From Actinomadura syzygii (lineage in GTDB: Bacteria > Actinomycetota > Actinomycetes > Streptosporangiales > Streptosporangiaceae), in NCBI RefSeq assembly GCF_008085905.1, contig NZ_VSFF01000003.1, positions 496,001 through 560,000 on the forward strand: a DNA stretch of 64,000 nucleotides, written 5' to 3'. A program made the position numbers and the translations under genes. Position 1 is the first letter of the stretch. Each line of letters begins with the position of its first letter. Shown piece by piece: positions 16,102 through 25,116 of the stretch. The notes under the pieces were generated by a model, which was not told the DNA's origin, made no database searches, and worked only from the letters and a program-made list of their open reading frames with translations.

Positions 16102-18080
16102 TATTCCGCGCCGAGCGGCTCGGTAGACCGCTCCTCGTCGCGCTGGTGCGCGAACTGGGTGCGGTACAGCTCGGCGTAGAGGCCGCCTTCGAGCAGCAGC
16201 TCCTCGTGCCGCCCGCGCTCGGCGACCCTGCCCTCGTCGATCACGAGGATCTGGTCGGCCTCCCGGATCGTGGACAGCCGGTGCGCGATGACCAGCGACG
16301 TCCGCCCGGCGAGGGCGGTGCGCAGCGCCCGCTGGACGGCCGCCTCCGACTCCGAGTCGAGGTGCGCGGTGGCCTCGTCCAGGACGACCACCGACGGCGC
16401 CTTGAGCAGCAGCCGCGCGATCGCGAGCCGCTGCTTCTCGCCGCCGGACAGCCGGTAGCCGCGGTCGCCGACGACGGTGTCGAGGCCCTCGGGCATGTCC
16501 GCGACCAGCGCGCCGACCTGCGCCGCCGCGAGCGCGGCAAGGATCTCCTCGCCGGACGCGTCCGGGCGGGCGTAGCGCATGTTCTCCCCGATCGTGTCGT
16601 GGAAGAGGTGCGCGTCCTGGCTGACGACGCCGATCTCGGCGCGCAGCGACTCCAGCGTCACGTCGCGGACGTCGGCGCCGCCGATCCGGACCGCGCCGCC
16701 CGACACGTCGTACAGCCGGGACACCAGGTGCGTGATCGTCGACTTGCCCGCGCCGGACGGCCCGACCAGCGCGACGAGCTGCCCCGGCGCGGCGGTGAAG
16801 TCGACGTCGTGCAGGACCTCGCGGCCCGGCGCGGTGTCGGTGCGCGCGATCGACTCCAGCGAGGCGAGCGACACCTCCTCCGCGGACGGGTAGGCGAACC
16901 GGACGTGGTCGAACTCGATCGACGGCGCCTTCAGCGGCGACTTCGACACCGGCACCGCCTCCGCCGGCGGCTTCGACAGGTCGGGCGCGGCGGACGTGCG
17001 GGCCTCGGTGAGCGGGCGGGCGCCCTCGCGGTCGCGGATCAGCGGCTTGAGGTCGAGCACCTCGAACACGCGGTCGAAGCTGACGAGCGCCGTCATCACG
17101 TCGACGTGGACGTTCGACAGCGCGGTGAGCGGCCCGTACATCCGGGTGAGCAGGGTCGCGAGCGCGACGAGCGTGCCGAGCTCGAACGTGCCGCCGACGA
17201 CCAGGGAGCCGCCGACGCCGTAGACCATGGCGGTGGCGAGGGCCGCGACGAGCGTCAGCGCGGTGAAGAACACCCGGCCGTACATGGCGGCGACGACGCC
17301 GATGTCGCGGACGCGGGCGGCGCGGCCGGAGAAGTTCTCCTCCTCCTCGGCCGGGCGCCCGTACAGCTTGGCCAGCATCGCGCCCGCCACGTTGAACCGC
17401 TCGGTCATGAGCGAGCCCATCTCGGCGTCCAGCACCATCTGCTCGCGGCTGACCCGCTGCAGCCGCTTGCCGACCCACTTGGCCGGCAGGACGAAGACCG
17501 GCAGCAGCAGCAGCGCGATCAGCGTGACCTGCCAGGACAGGATCATCATGGTGACCAGCACCACGACCAGGCTGATCACATTCGACACCACCGACGACAG
17601 GGTGGTGGTGATCGCCCGCTGCGCGCCGATCACGTCGTTGTTCAGGCGGCTGACCAGCGAGCCGGTCTGGGCGCGCATGAAGAACGCGACGGGCTGCCGC
17701 TGGACGTGCGCGAACACCTGGCTGCGCAGGTCGTAGATCAGCCCCTCGCCGATGCGCGCGGAGTACCAGCGCTGCCCGAGGCCGAGCACGGCCTCGACGA
17801 GGGCGAGCCCGGCGACGGCGACCGCGAGCCAGACGACGACGTCCTGCCGCCCCGGCACGATGCCGCGGTCGATGATCCCCTTCAGCAGCAGCGGGTTGGC
17901 GACGACGATCAGCGCGGCCACCGAGTTCAGCGCGAGGAACAGCACCAGCTCGCGGACGTAGGGCCGGGCGTACCCCGCGATCCGCTTGACCGTGCCGGGC
18001 TGCAGCCTCTGCTGGGTGACGGAGCTGTCCCGGCGGAACGACGCCATCACCTGCCAGCCGTTGCCCGGCGTTCCCGGCAT
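16101..18080 (-). CDS. ABC exporter, fused permease-ATPase (multidrug type)
   Basis: About 659 residues. The N-terminal exporter membrane domain (about 45-330, six helices; LFLALNSVAALIVVANPLL and following) ends in a C-terminal ATPase. The ATPase has Walker A GPSGAGKST, signature LSGGEKQRLAIAR, Walker B VVVLDEATAHLD and the H-loop IAHRLST. It is a homodimer-type half transporter in the plasma membrane with unknown cargo. The frame extends to 18209. ATG 18080 is favoured because GGAGG lies 11 nt upstream, with ATG 18098 possible. Repeated TCAAG half-sites lie in the divergent promoter region shared with the S15 peptidase gene. Confidence 0.88.
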   Translation of the reverse strand: MPGTPGNGWQVMASFRRDSSVTQQRLQPGTVKRIAGYARPYVRELVLFLALNSVAALIVVANPLLLKGIIDRGIVPGRQDVVVWLAVAVAGLALVEAVLGLGQRWYSARIGEGLIYDLRSQVFAHVQRQPVAFFMRAQTGSLVSRLNNDVIGAQRAITTTLSSVVSNVISLVVVLVTMMILSWQVTLIALLLLPVFVLPAKWVGKRLQRVSREQMVLDAEMGSLMTERFNVAGAMLAKLYGRPAEEEENFSGRAARVRDIGVVAAMYGRVFFTALTLVAALATAMVYGVGGSLVVGGTFELGTLVALATLLTRMYGPLTALSNVHVDVMTALVSFDRVFEVLDLKPLIRDREGARPLTEARTSAAPDLSKPPAEAVPVSKSPLKAPSIEFDHVRFAYPSAEEVSLASLESIARTDTAPGREVLHDVDFTAAPGQLVALVGPSGAGKSTITHLVSRLYDVSGGAVRIGGADVRDVTLESLRAEIGVVSQDAHLFHDTIGENMRYARPDASGEEILAALAAAQVGALVADMPEGLDTVVGDRGYRLSGGEKQRLAIARLLLKAPSVVVLDEATAHLDSESEAAVQRALRTALAGRTSLVIAHRLSTIREADQILVIDEGRVAERGRHEELLLEGGLYAELYRTQFAHQRDEERSTEPLGAE

Positions 18081-18202
18081 TCCCACTAGTGCCTCCATCG
18101 TCTGGTCGGCGTGCCGCGCGTCACCCGTCCCGATCGGCCCTTCCCGAACGACCCCGCTCCGACCGGCGCGGTCGTCCGGACGGACGGGTGACCGAGCGCG
18201 GA

Positions 18203-18223
18203 TGATCAAGCGCGGTAATCAAG
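18203..18223. promoter_or_regulatory. repeated TRATCAAG half-sites
   Basis: TGATCAAG (18203-18210) and TAATCAAG (18216-18223) are direct repeats 13 bp apart, in an AT-richer patch between the divergent ABC exporter and S15 peptidase genes. They could be a repressor site. No regulator gene is adjacent. Confidence 0.25.
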
Positions 18224-18368
18224 TAAGCATCTCAGTCGGAGCGGACAACGCGGCCCCGCCCGTCGGGCTTCCCGGCTCCGCTCAGGGCGTAACGGCGTCT
18301 GGACAAGCGGGCCCGCTGATGCGACTGTGATCAACACCCTCAAGGCTTCGCACCCCCCAGGAGCCCCA

Positions 18369-20306
18369 GTGACACGACGCCTCACAAGGGGCGGCGCCGG
18401 CGCGATCACCCTCGCCGCCGCGCTGCTCGCGCTCACCGCGTTCCCGGCCGGAGCGGCGCTGCCCCCGGCCGGCACCGAGTCGCCGGGACGCGCCGCGTCC
18501 CCGCAGGTCACCGTGCGGAACGGCGAGACGCAGCCGGTCTTCTCCCGGGCCGACGCCGTCACCCAGACCGTGATGATCGAGACCACCGCCGACAGCGACC
18601 GCGACGGCGTCCGGGACCGCGTGCAGATGCGGATCATGCGCCCGAAGGAGACCGACACCGCCGGGCTCAAGGTCCCCACGATCATGGAGGCGAGCCCGTA
18701 CTGGGCGGGGACGCACAGCGTCCCGAACCACCCGGTCGACATCGGCGACCCGCAGAGCCGCGCGCTGAAGCCGGCCCCGCGCAACATGGCCGAGATCTTC
18801 CCCGGCTACTACGACAACTACTTCCTGCCGCGCGGGTACGCGATCGCGAACCTCGACAGCATCGGGACGGGCGGGTCCACCGGCTGCCCGACGTCCGGGG
18901 ACCGCAGCGAGCAGGCGGGCGCGAAGGCCGCCGTGGACTGGCTGAACGGCCGCGCCCGCGGCTGGGCGCCGGACGGCTCGCCGATCAAGGCGACCTGGTC
19001 CACCGGGAACATCGGCATGATCGGCCAGTCCTACAACGGGACGCTGCCGAACATGGCCGCCGCGACCGGCGTCGAGGGGCTGAAGGCGATCGTCCCGATC
19101 GCCGGGATCTCCAGCTGGTACGACTACTACCGCGCGGGCGGCGGCGTGGTCGCGCCCGGCGCGTTCCAGGGCGAGGACCTGGACGTCCTCGCCAAGATCG
19201 TGCTGACTCGGCAGAACCCCGAGGTCTGCACCAGGATCATCGACGAGATCGAGAAGGCGCAGGACCGCGAGACCGGCGACTACAGCGACGTCTGGGCCCA
19301 GCGCGACTACGTCGGGCAGGCCCGCAAGGTGCGCGCCGCCGTCATGGTCGTGCACGGCGTGAACGACTGGAACGTCAAGGTCAAGAACTCCGTCCAGTGG
19401 TGGAACGCGCTGAAGAAGGCGGGCGTCCCGCGCAAGCTGTGGCTGCACCAGGGCAACCACTCCACGCCGTTCCGCTGGCGCGTCGAGGAGTGGCTGCGGC
19501 AGACGCACCACTGGTTCGACCGCTACCTCTACGGCATCCGCAACGGGATCGAGCGTGAGCCGAAGGTCGACGTCGAGCGCGCGGACGGTTCGTGGGAGAC
19601 CGCGTCCGACTGGCCCGTCCCCGGGACGCGGACCGTCCCGGTCAGCCTGAACGCCGGGCCGTCCGGCCAGCCGGGCACGCTCGGCCTCAAGGCCAGGCAC
19701 GGCGCCGCGCAGTCGTTCGTGGACGCGGGCAAGACCCGCACCGCCGAGCAGCTCCTCGCCAACGAGGGCCAGGCCGACCCGAACCGGCTCGCGTACCTGA
19801 CGGGGCCGCTTGAGGAGCCCGTCCGGGTGGACGGCATCCCGTCCGCCTCGATCCAGGCGTCCCTCGACGGCCGGTCGCCGTTCCTGACCGCGCTGCTGGT
19901 CGACTACGGGACCGACACCCGCCCGACGGGCGTCCGCGACAACACCGACCAGCAGGTCTGCTTCGGGCAGAGCGTGGAGGGCGACCCCGGCTGCACGATC
20001 CGGCAGACGCTGCGGACCGAGACCGCCCCCTTCAAGATCATCACGCGCGGCTGGCTGGACGCCCGCAACCGGCACGACTTCAGCCGCACCGAGCCGATCA
20101 AGCCCGGCAAGACGTACACGTTCAAGTGGGACTTCGTGCCCACCGACTACGTCGTGAAGGCCGGTCACCGGCTCGGCGTGATCCTCCTGTCCACCGACTA
20201 CGACTACACGCTGCGCTACCCGGCCGGGACCGAGGTCACGGTCCGCCCGGGGGTCAGCAAGGTGCTGCTGCCGCTCGCGCGGGGCGGCCGCGAGTCGCTC
20301 GGGTAG
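18369..20306 (+). CDS. secreted Xaa-Pro dipeptidyl-peptidase-like protein (S15)
   Basis: 645 residues with an N-terminal signal peptide: basic MTRRLTRGG, a hydrophobic run (about 11-30) and an AGA cleavage region, so it is exported. The catalytic domain has the S15/CocE nucleophile elbow GQSYNG, Asp in HGVNDWNV and His in HQGNHSTPF. The C-terminal third is the jelly-roll PepX domain (YLTGPLEEPVRVDG, KPGKTYTFKWDF). It likely releases dipeptides after proline or cleaves related esters or amides outside the cell. GTG 18369 is chosen because AGGAG lies 5 nt upstream; the frame opens earlier at 18327. It ends in a strong terminator. Confidence 0.87.
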   Translation: MTRRLTRGGAGAITLAAALLALTAFPAGAALPPAGTESPGRAASPQVTVRNGETQPVFSRADAVTQTVMIETTADSDRDGVRDRVQMRIMRPKETDTAGLKVPTIMEASPYWAGTHSVPNHPVDIGDPQSRALKPAPRNMAEIFPGYYDNYFLPRGYAIANLDSIGTGGSTGCPTSGDRSEQAGAKAAVDWLNGRARGWAPDGSPIKATWSTGNIGMIGQSYNGTLPNMAAATGVEGLKAIVPIAGISSWYDYYRAGGGVVAPGAFQGEDLDVLAKIVLTRQNPEVCTRIIDEIEKAQDRETGDYSDVWAQRDYVGQARKVRAAVMVVHGVNDWNVKVKNSVQWWNALKKAGVPRKLWLHQGNHSTPFRWRVEEWLRQTHHWFDRYLYGIRNGIEREPKVDVERADGSWETASDWPVPGTRTVPVSLNAGPSGQPGTLGLKARHGAAQSFVDAGKTRTAEQLLANEGQADPNRLAYLTGPLEEPVRVDGIPSASIQASLDGRSPFLTALLVDYGTDTRPTGVRDNTDQQVCFGQSVEGDPGCTIRQTLRTETAPFKIITRGWLDARNRHDFSRTEPIKPGKTYTFKWDFVPTDYVVKAGHRLGVILLSTDYDYTLRYPAGTEVTVRPGVSKVLLPLARGGRESLG

Positions 20307-20311
20307 GCCGG

Positions 20312-20348
20312 CCGGCGGGCCGGGAAGCCCAGGACCCCGGCCCGCCGG
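20312..20348. terminator. bidirectional terminator hairpin
   Basis: CCGGCGGGCCGGG (20312-20324) and CCCGGCCCGCCGG (20336-20348) form a perfect 13-bp stem with an 11-nt loop. It fills the gap between the convergent S15 peptidase and enoyl-CoA hydratase genes. Confidence 0.7.
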
Positions 20349-21170
20349 TCACCCGCCGAACAGCTCGCGGAGCCGGCCGATCTGCTCCCGGCGCTCGGCG
20401 GCGCACTGCTCTTCCAGAGTGTTCTCCGCGGCCTGCCACAGCAGCCGCTTGGTCGCCACCGCCGCGCCGGGATTGACGGCGAGGAGCGCGTCCACCAGGT
20501 CGCGGACGGCGCCGTCCAGCCCGTCGCGCGGCACGACGATCTCGGCGAGCCCGATCCGGGCCGCCTCGTCGGCGGGGACCGTCCGGGCGGTCAGGCACAG
20601 CTCCAGGGCGCGTCCGATGCCGACGATCTCCACCAGCGGCTTCGTGCCGGTCAGGTCGGGGACGAGCCCGAGCGCGGGCTCCTTCATGCAGAACTTCGCG
20701 TCGTCGGCCGCCACGCGGATGTCGCAGGCCAGCGCGAGCTGGAAGCCGCCGCCGATGGCGTGGCCCTGCACCGCGGCGACGGTGACGACGTCCGGGCGGC
20801 GGAGCCAGGTGTAGCCCTCCTGGAGCTCCGCGATGAGGCGGTCGGCGGCCTCCGGGTCGGACGTGTCGGGGAAGCCCCCGCCCTCGCCGGAGAACATGCC
20901 GAGGTCGATGCCCGCCGAGAACGACGGGCCCTCGCCCCGAAGGACGACGACGCGCACGTCGGCGGGGAGGGAGCGGCCGATCGCGGCGAGCCCGCGCCAG
21001 GTCGCGAACGTCATCGCGTTGCGCCGCTCGGGACGGTTCAGGGTGATGGCGGCGACGGCGCCGGACACCTCCAGGCGCAGCCCTCCTTCAGCGAGGAGGG
21101 CCGCCTCGTCGGTGCCGGTGCCGGTGCCGGTGACCGCTTCCGGTCGCCCGGCGGTCTGCGCGTCCGCCAT
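20349..21170 (-). CDS. enoyl-CoA hydratase/isomerase family protein
   Basis: 273 residues of the crotonase fold: ITLNRPERRNAMT, oxyanion-hole SFSAGIDLGMFSG (about 87-99), and AAVQGHAIGGGFQLALACDIRVA with the second oxyanion Gly-Gly. The downstream FCMKEPALGLVPDLTGT keeps one likely catalytic acid (Glu in MKEPALG). It acts on an unsaturated acyl-CoA, possibly in beta-oxidation. The N-terminus has a GTGTGTD stretch coded by a hexanucleotide repeat. ATG 21170 is preceded by AGGAC; the frame extends to 21218. Confidence 0.85.
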   Translation of the reverse strand: MADAQTAGRPEAVTGTGTGTDEAALLAEGGLRLEVSGAVAAITLNRPERRNAMTFATWRGLAAIGRSLPADVRVVVLRGEGPSFSAGIDLGMFSGEGGGFPDTSDPEAADRLIAELQEGYTWLRRPDVVTVAAVQGHAIGGGFQLALACDIRVAADDAKFCMKEPALGLVPDLTGTKPLVEIVGIGRALELCLTARTVPADEAARIGLAEIVVPRDGLDGAVRDLVDALLAVNPGAAVATKRLLWQAAENTLEEQCAAERREQIGRLRELFGG

Positions 21171-21320
21171 GGGTCCGTCCTCTCGAATGAGCGGTGCCGG
21201 GCCCGTCCCGCCGTCCACGGGACGGGACCCGTCACACCTGTCCGCCGCCGCGACCGAACCCTACTCGGTCGGCCGCGGCAACGGCTCAGGCGGTGCGCTC
21301 ATCCGGGGGCCGGTGTCCGG

Positions 21321-21533
21321 TCAGGACTTCTTGCCCCGGGTCGCGCCACCGCGACCGCGCAGGTTGACGCCGGACTCGGTCAGAATCCGGTGGATGAAAC
21401 CGTACGAGCGGCCGGTGGCGGCTGCCAGGGCGCGGATGCTCTCGCCGGAGTCGTACCTCTTCTTGAGGTCCGACGCCAGCTTGTCGCGCTCGGCACCGGT
21501 CACGCGGGTGCCCTTCTTCAGGGTCTCGGCCAC
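21321..21533 (-). CDS. small helix-turn-helix protein
   Basis: 70 residues. RDKLASDLKKRYDSGESIRALAAATGRSYGFIHRIL forms a resolvase-like helix-turn-helix (about 14-50), and the C-terminus is a basic Gly-rich tail (RGRGGATRGKK). Similar one-domain proteins are widespread beside ABC-F genes in actinobacteria; their targets are unknown. GTG 21533 is selected because GGGAGG lies about 5 nt upstream and the protein then starts with the usual MAETLKKG. It lies downstream of the ABC-F terminator, so it has its own promoter or depends on read-through. Confidence 0.75.
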   Translation of the reverse strand: MAETLKKGTRVTGAERDKLASDLKKRYDSGESIRALAAATGRSYGFIHRILTESGVNLRGRGGATRGKKS

Positions 21534-21619
21534 GAGTACCTCCCGTAGTGATGTGGTGACCGCTGCGTTATCCCCCGCCATGATCAGTCATTCCCGGCTG
21601 TTCGGCTACCCACTCGGCC

Positions 21620-21648
21620 AGAAAAGATCTGCGGAAGTCGTTCCGCAG
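21620..21648 (-). terminator. intrinsic terminator of the ABC-F gene
   Basis: On the minus strand CTGCGGAA-CGAC-TTCCGCAG (21629-21648) is a perfect 8-bp stem with a tetraloop, followed by ATCTTTTCT. It begins two bases after the ABC-F stop codon. This is the clearest Rho-independent terminator in the window. Confidence 0.85.
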
Positions 21649-21649
21649 G

Positions 21650-23248
21650 TCACGCGAGCGCCACCAGATCGGCAAACTCGTCACTCCAGATGTCTTCCAC
21701 ACCATCGGGCAGCAAAATCACTCTTTCCGGGGCGAGCGCCTCGACGGCGCCCTCGTCGTGCGTGACGAGGACGATGGCCCCGGTGAAGGTCCGGAGGGCC
21801 CCGAGGATCTCCGCGCGGCTAGCCGGATCGAGGTTGTTCGTGGGCTCGTCCAGCAGCAGGACGTTCGCGCTGGACACCACGAGCATCGCCAGTGCCAGCC
21901 GGGTCTTCTCGCCGCCGGACAGGACGCCCGCGGGCTTGTCGACGTCGTCGCCGGAGAACAGGAACGAGCCGAGGATCTTGCGCACCTCGACGGGCGCGAG
22001 ACCCGGCGCGGCCGACTGCATGTTCTCCAGGACGGACCGGTCGACGTCCAGGGTCTCGTGCTCCTGCGCGTAGTAGCCGACGCGGAGGCCGTGACCGGCC
22101 ACGACCGCCCCGGTGTCGGGCTTGTCGACGCCCGCCAGCAGGCGCAGCAGCGTCGTCTTGCCCGCGCCGTTCAGGCCCAGGATCACGACGCGGCTGCCCC
22201 GGTCGACGGCCAGGTCGACGTCGGTGAATATCTCCAAAGATCCGTACGATTTCGACAAACCCTCCGCGGTGAGGGGGGTCCGGCCGCACGGAGCCGGTTC
22301 CGGGAAGCGGATCTTGGCGACCTTGTCGGCCCGCCGCTCCCCCTCCGCGGACGCCAGGAGCTGCCGGGCGCGGCGGTCCATCTGCTGGGCCGCCTTCGCC
22401 TTCGTGGCCTTGGCGCGCATCTTGTCGGCCTGCGACAGCAGCGCGGACGCCTGCCGCTGCGCGTTCGCCGACTCGCGCTTGCGCCGCCGCTCGTCGGTCT
22501 CGCGCTGGTCGAGGTACTTCTTCCAGCCGACGTTGTAGACGTCGATCACGCAGCGGTTGGCGTCCAGGTGGAAGACCCGGTTGACGACCGCGTCCAGCAG
22601 CTCGACGTCGTGGCTGATCACCACGAGGCCGCCCTGGTGCGTCTTCAGGAAGTCGCGGAGCCAGACGATCGAGTCGGCGTCGAGGTGGTTGGTCGGCTCG
22701 TCCAGCAGGAGGGTGTCGGCGCCGGAGAACAGGATCCGGGCGAGCTCGACCCGGCGGCGCTGGCCGCCGGACAGCGTCCCGAGCGGCTGGGTCATCACCC
22801 GGTCGGGCAGGCCCAGGCTGGACGCGATCGAGGACGCCTCCGCCTCCGCGGCGTAGCCGCCGAGCACGTGCAGCCGCTCCTCCAGACGCCCGTACCGGCG
22901 GACGGCCTTGTCGCGCTCGGCGCCGCCCGCCGTCGCCATGGCGTCCTCGGCGGCGCGCAGGTCGCGGATGACCTCGTCCAGGCCGCGGGCGGACAGGATG
23001 CGGTCGCGGGCCAGCTCGTCGAGGTCGACGTCGCGCGGGTCCTGCGGGAGGTAGCCGATGGTGCCGGACGAGGTCGCCGCCCCCTGCGCGGGCAGCCCCT
23101 CCCCCGCCAGCACCCGGGTGAGGGTGGTCTTGCCCGCGCCGTTGCGGCCGACGAGGCCCACCCGGTCGCCCGGGTTCACCCGGAACGTGGCGGCCTCGAT
23201 CAGCAGCCGGGACCCGGCGCGCAGCTCGATGTCTTTCGCGATGATCAC
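21650..23248 (-). CDS. ABC-F family ATPase
   Basis: 532 residues, two ATPase domains joined by a charged linker and no membrane segment. Domain 1 has GRNGAGKTTL, LSGGQRRRVELAR and LLLDEPTNHLD; the linker (about 240-300) is rich in Arg and Lys (RRKRESANAQRQASALLSQ). Domain 2 has GLNGAGKTTLLR, LSGGEKTRLALA and LLLDEPTNNLD. ABC-F proteins bind the ribosomal E site and rescue translation or protect against antibiotics. GTG 23248 is supported by GGGAG 10 nt upstream; the open frame runs much further. The leader looks like an attenuator (separate entry). Confidence 0.9.
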   Translation of the reverse strand: MIIAKDIELRAGSRLLIEAATFRVNPGDRVGLVGRNGAGKTTLTRVLAGEGLPAQGAATSSGTIGYLPQDPRDVDLDELARDRILSARGLDEVIRDLRAAEDAMATAGGAERDKAVRRYGRLEERLHVLGGYAAEAEASSIASSLGLPDRVMTQPLGTLSGGQRRRVELARILFSGADTLLLDEPTNHLDADSIVWLRDFLKTHQGGLVVISHDVELLDAVVNRVFHLDANRCVIDVYNVGWKKYLDQRETDERRRKRESANAQRQASALLSQADKMRAKATKAKAAQQMDRRARQLLASAEGERRADKVAKIRFPEPAPCGRTPLTAEGLSKSYGSLEIFTDVDLAVDRGSRVVILGLNGAGKTTLLRLLAGVDKPDTGAVVAGHGLRVGYYAQEHETLDVDRSVLENMQSAAPGLAPVEVRKILGSFLFSGDDVDKPAGVLSGGEKTRLALAMLVVSSANVLLLDEPTNNLDPASRAEILGALRTFTGAIVLVTHDEGAVEALAPERVILLPDGVEDIWSDEFADLVALA

Positions 23249-23290
23249 AGTGACAGGGCTCCCCTGACGGACGGCTCGGTGGACAGGCAC

Positions 23291-23373
23291 GAGAAAGCGC
23301 GCCACGCGGTCCTGGAGACGCGGGCGCGCTGGGCGGCCTGTCAGTTCGGGAGCGGAACCATCCGTCAAGTGTA
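23291..23373 (-). promoter_or_regulatory. attenuator-like leader of the ABC-F gene
   Basis: Reading along the minus strand: a TACACT -10 (23368-23373) lies six bases before ATG (23359-23361) of a six-codon ORF, MVPLPN, ending at TGA 23341. A strong hairpin follows: AGCGCGCC-CGCG (23319-23330) with CGCG-AGCGCGCC-type complement (23296-23308), one bulged base and a 10-nt loop. TTTCTC comes after it, and then the ABC-F start 43 nt further on. A short leader ORF followed by a terminator suggests ribosome-controlled attenuation. Confidence 0.5.
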
Positions 23374-23515
23374 CGTGACCGTGGGCCGGTCCCGGCCATA
23401 CCGAAGGAACCGGGGCGATGTGTGAACCCGCCGGGAGGGGCCAGGATGGGAGGGGCGGGCGTGCGACGGGAGGACACCGGGACCGGTGGGTCCCAGCGTG
23501 AAGGAGTGAGTCCAG

Positions 23516-24307
23516 ATGACCCAGGTCACGAGCAACGCACCCGAGGGCACCCCCAACTGGCTGGACATCGGGGTCCCCGACATCGACCGGGCCCGCGCGT
23601 TCTACGGGGCGCTCTTCGGCTGGCAGTTCGAGGACGCGGGACCCGAGGCGGGCCACTACAACATGTGCAAGGTGCGCGGCCTGCCCGTCGCCGGGATGAT
23701 GCAGAACCCCGACGACCAGCCCGACACCTACTGGTGGAACGTCTACTTCGCCACGGACGACTGCGACGGCTCGGCCGAGCGGGCCGCCTCCGCGGGCGCG
23801 GAGGTGGTCGTCCCTGTGATGGACGTCATGGGCCAGGGCCGCATGGCGGTGCTCAAGGACCCGCAGGGCGCCCAGTTCGGCCTGTGGCAGGGCGAGGCGC
23901 ACGTCGGGTCGGCGATCGTGAACGATCCGGGCTCGTTCGTGTGGAACGAGCTGGCGACGCCGGACGCCGGGCCCGCCCGCGAGTTCTACGGGACGCTGTT
24001 CGGCTACGAGTTCGAGCCCGTTCCCGGAATGGACTACACCGCCCTGAAGCGGCCGGACGGCCGGTACGTCGGCGGCATCCTCGGCGGGGCCGAGACGGTG
24101 CTGGGCGGAGGCGGCGAGGCCGTCCCGACCTGGCTGACGTACTTCTCGGTGGAGGACGCCGACCAGGCGGTCCGGGAGGTCCGCGCGGGCGGCGGCTCGG
24201 TCGACGCCGAGCCGCAGGACAGCCCGTACGGGCGGTCGGCGTCCGTCCGCGACCCGTTCGGCGTGCCGTTCCGCGTGATGAAGCCCGCGCCCGAGCCGGA
24301 GTCGTGA
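23516..24307 (+). CDS. VOC-family protein, two glyoxalase-like domains
   Basis: 263 residues with two vicinal-oxygen-chelate modules (about 12-125 and 138-257), each opening with a similar stretch: WLDIGVPDIDRARAFYGALFGW and WNELATPDAGPAREFYGTLFGY. Each ends in DPQGAQFGLWQ or DPFGVPFRVMK. Few metal-binding His/Glu positions are evident, so this may be a binding or antioxidant-type member rather than a glyoxalase; the substrate is unknown. AAGGAG lies about 9 nt before the ATG. It converges with the AIM24 operon at a terminator. Confidence 0.85.
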   Translation: MTQVTSNAPEGTPNWLDIGVPDIDRARAFYGALFGWQFEDAGPEAGHYNMCKVRGLPVAGMMQNPDDQPDTYWWNVYFATDDCDGSAERAASAGAEVVVPVMDVMGQGRMAVLKDPQGAQFGLWQGEAHVGSAIVNDPGSFVWNELATPDAGPAREFYGTLFGYEFEPVPGMDYTALKRPDGRYVGGILGGAETVLGGGGEAVPTWLTYFSVEDADQAVREVRAGGGSVDAEPQDSPYGRSASVRDPFGVPFRVMKPAPEPES

Positions 24308-24316
24308 TCGCACGGT

Positions 24317-24343
24317 CCGGGGCCTCCCGGCGGGCGGCCCCGG
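24317..24343. terminator. bidirectional terminator hairpin
   Basis: CCGGGGCC (24317-24324) pairs with GGCCCCGG (24336-24343) around an 11-nt loop, between the convergent VOC gene and AIM24 operon. Confidence 0.55.
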
Positions 24344-24352
24344 GACGCCGCG

Positions 24353-25114
24353 TCAGCTCTGGCGCTCGGACGACAGCCGCTGCGAGATCGTCCGGTGGAG
24401 GCGCTGGAGGCCGTTGGCGCCGACCAGCCCGATCTGCCCTTCGAGGTCGCGCAGCAGGACGTCCTCGTTCATCACGGTCTCGGACGACTGCAGCATCACC
24501 GTCCCCTGGCCCGTGAAGTCGAACTGGTGCTCCTCGCCGGACGACCCGCCGATCCCGAAGACCATCCGCGCGGCGCCGAACGCGCCGCGCATGTAGGAGT
24601 GGTCGTAGTGGTGGCAGGGCGACGGGCAGTCGGCCCAGCCGAGCAGCGCCTGCGGGTCGACCCGGATCGGCGGCTCCACGAAGTGGACGGGGCCGTTGGA
24701 CGCGGCGACGAAGCGTCCCGTCCCGATCAGCGTCAGGAACCCGGGGATGATCGACTGCTTCAGCTCCAGGCCCGGCTCGAAGGCGAGCAGGTTCCCGGCC
24801 CGGACGGTGAGGTTGCCCTCGTCCAGGTCGTAGGAGTTGACGTCGAACCCGCGGTCGGCGAGGAGGAGCTTCCCCTGCCCCTGCGCGACGATCCAGTCCT
24901 GCGCGTACAGCGGGGAGTTGAACGTGTGCGCGACGAGCGAGTCGAGCGGCCCGGCGGAGAGCTGCTCGAACCTGATCTGCCCGTAGTAGGCGATCATCTT
25001 CCCCTTCTGCGCGAACCACTGCCCGTTGAGGTCGACGCTGAAGGCGTAGGGGTTGACGTTGTCGTTGACGGGGAGCGTCCCGGGGTTCCAGGTCTGCGTG
25101 CCGAACGTGCTCAC
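24353..25114 (-). CDS. AIM24 family protein (paralogue 1)
   Basis: 253 residues, all-beta, with the AIM24 pattern of repeated Gly-rich strands: GKMIAYYGQIRFE, IVAQGQGKLLLAD, LIGTGRFVAAS and HQFDFTGQGTVMLQSSE. It is the longest and most divergent of the three, with a CPSPCHH insert (about 168-176) that could bind metal and a charged C-terminal tail. Role unknown: the name comes from a yeast mitochondrial family, and bacterial members are uncharacterised. GTG 25114 follows the preceding stop by 2 nt, so it is the last gene of a three-gene operon. Confidence 0.82.
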   Translation of the reverse strand: MSTFGTQTWNPGTLPVNDNVNPYAFSVDLNGQWFAQKGKMIAYYGQIRFEQLSAGPLDSLVAHTFNSPLYAQDWIVAQGQGKLLLADRGFDVNSYDLDEGNLTVRAGNLLAFEPGLELKQSIIPGFLTLIGTGRFVAASNGPVHFVEPPIRVDPQALLGWADCPSPCHHYDHSYMRGAFGAARMVFGIGGSSGEEHQFDFTGQGTVMLQSSETVMNEDVLLRDLEGQIGLVGANGLQRLHRTISQRLSSERQS

Positions 25115-25116
25115 GG

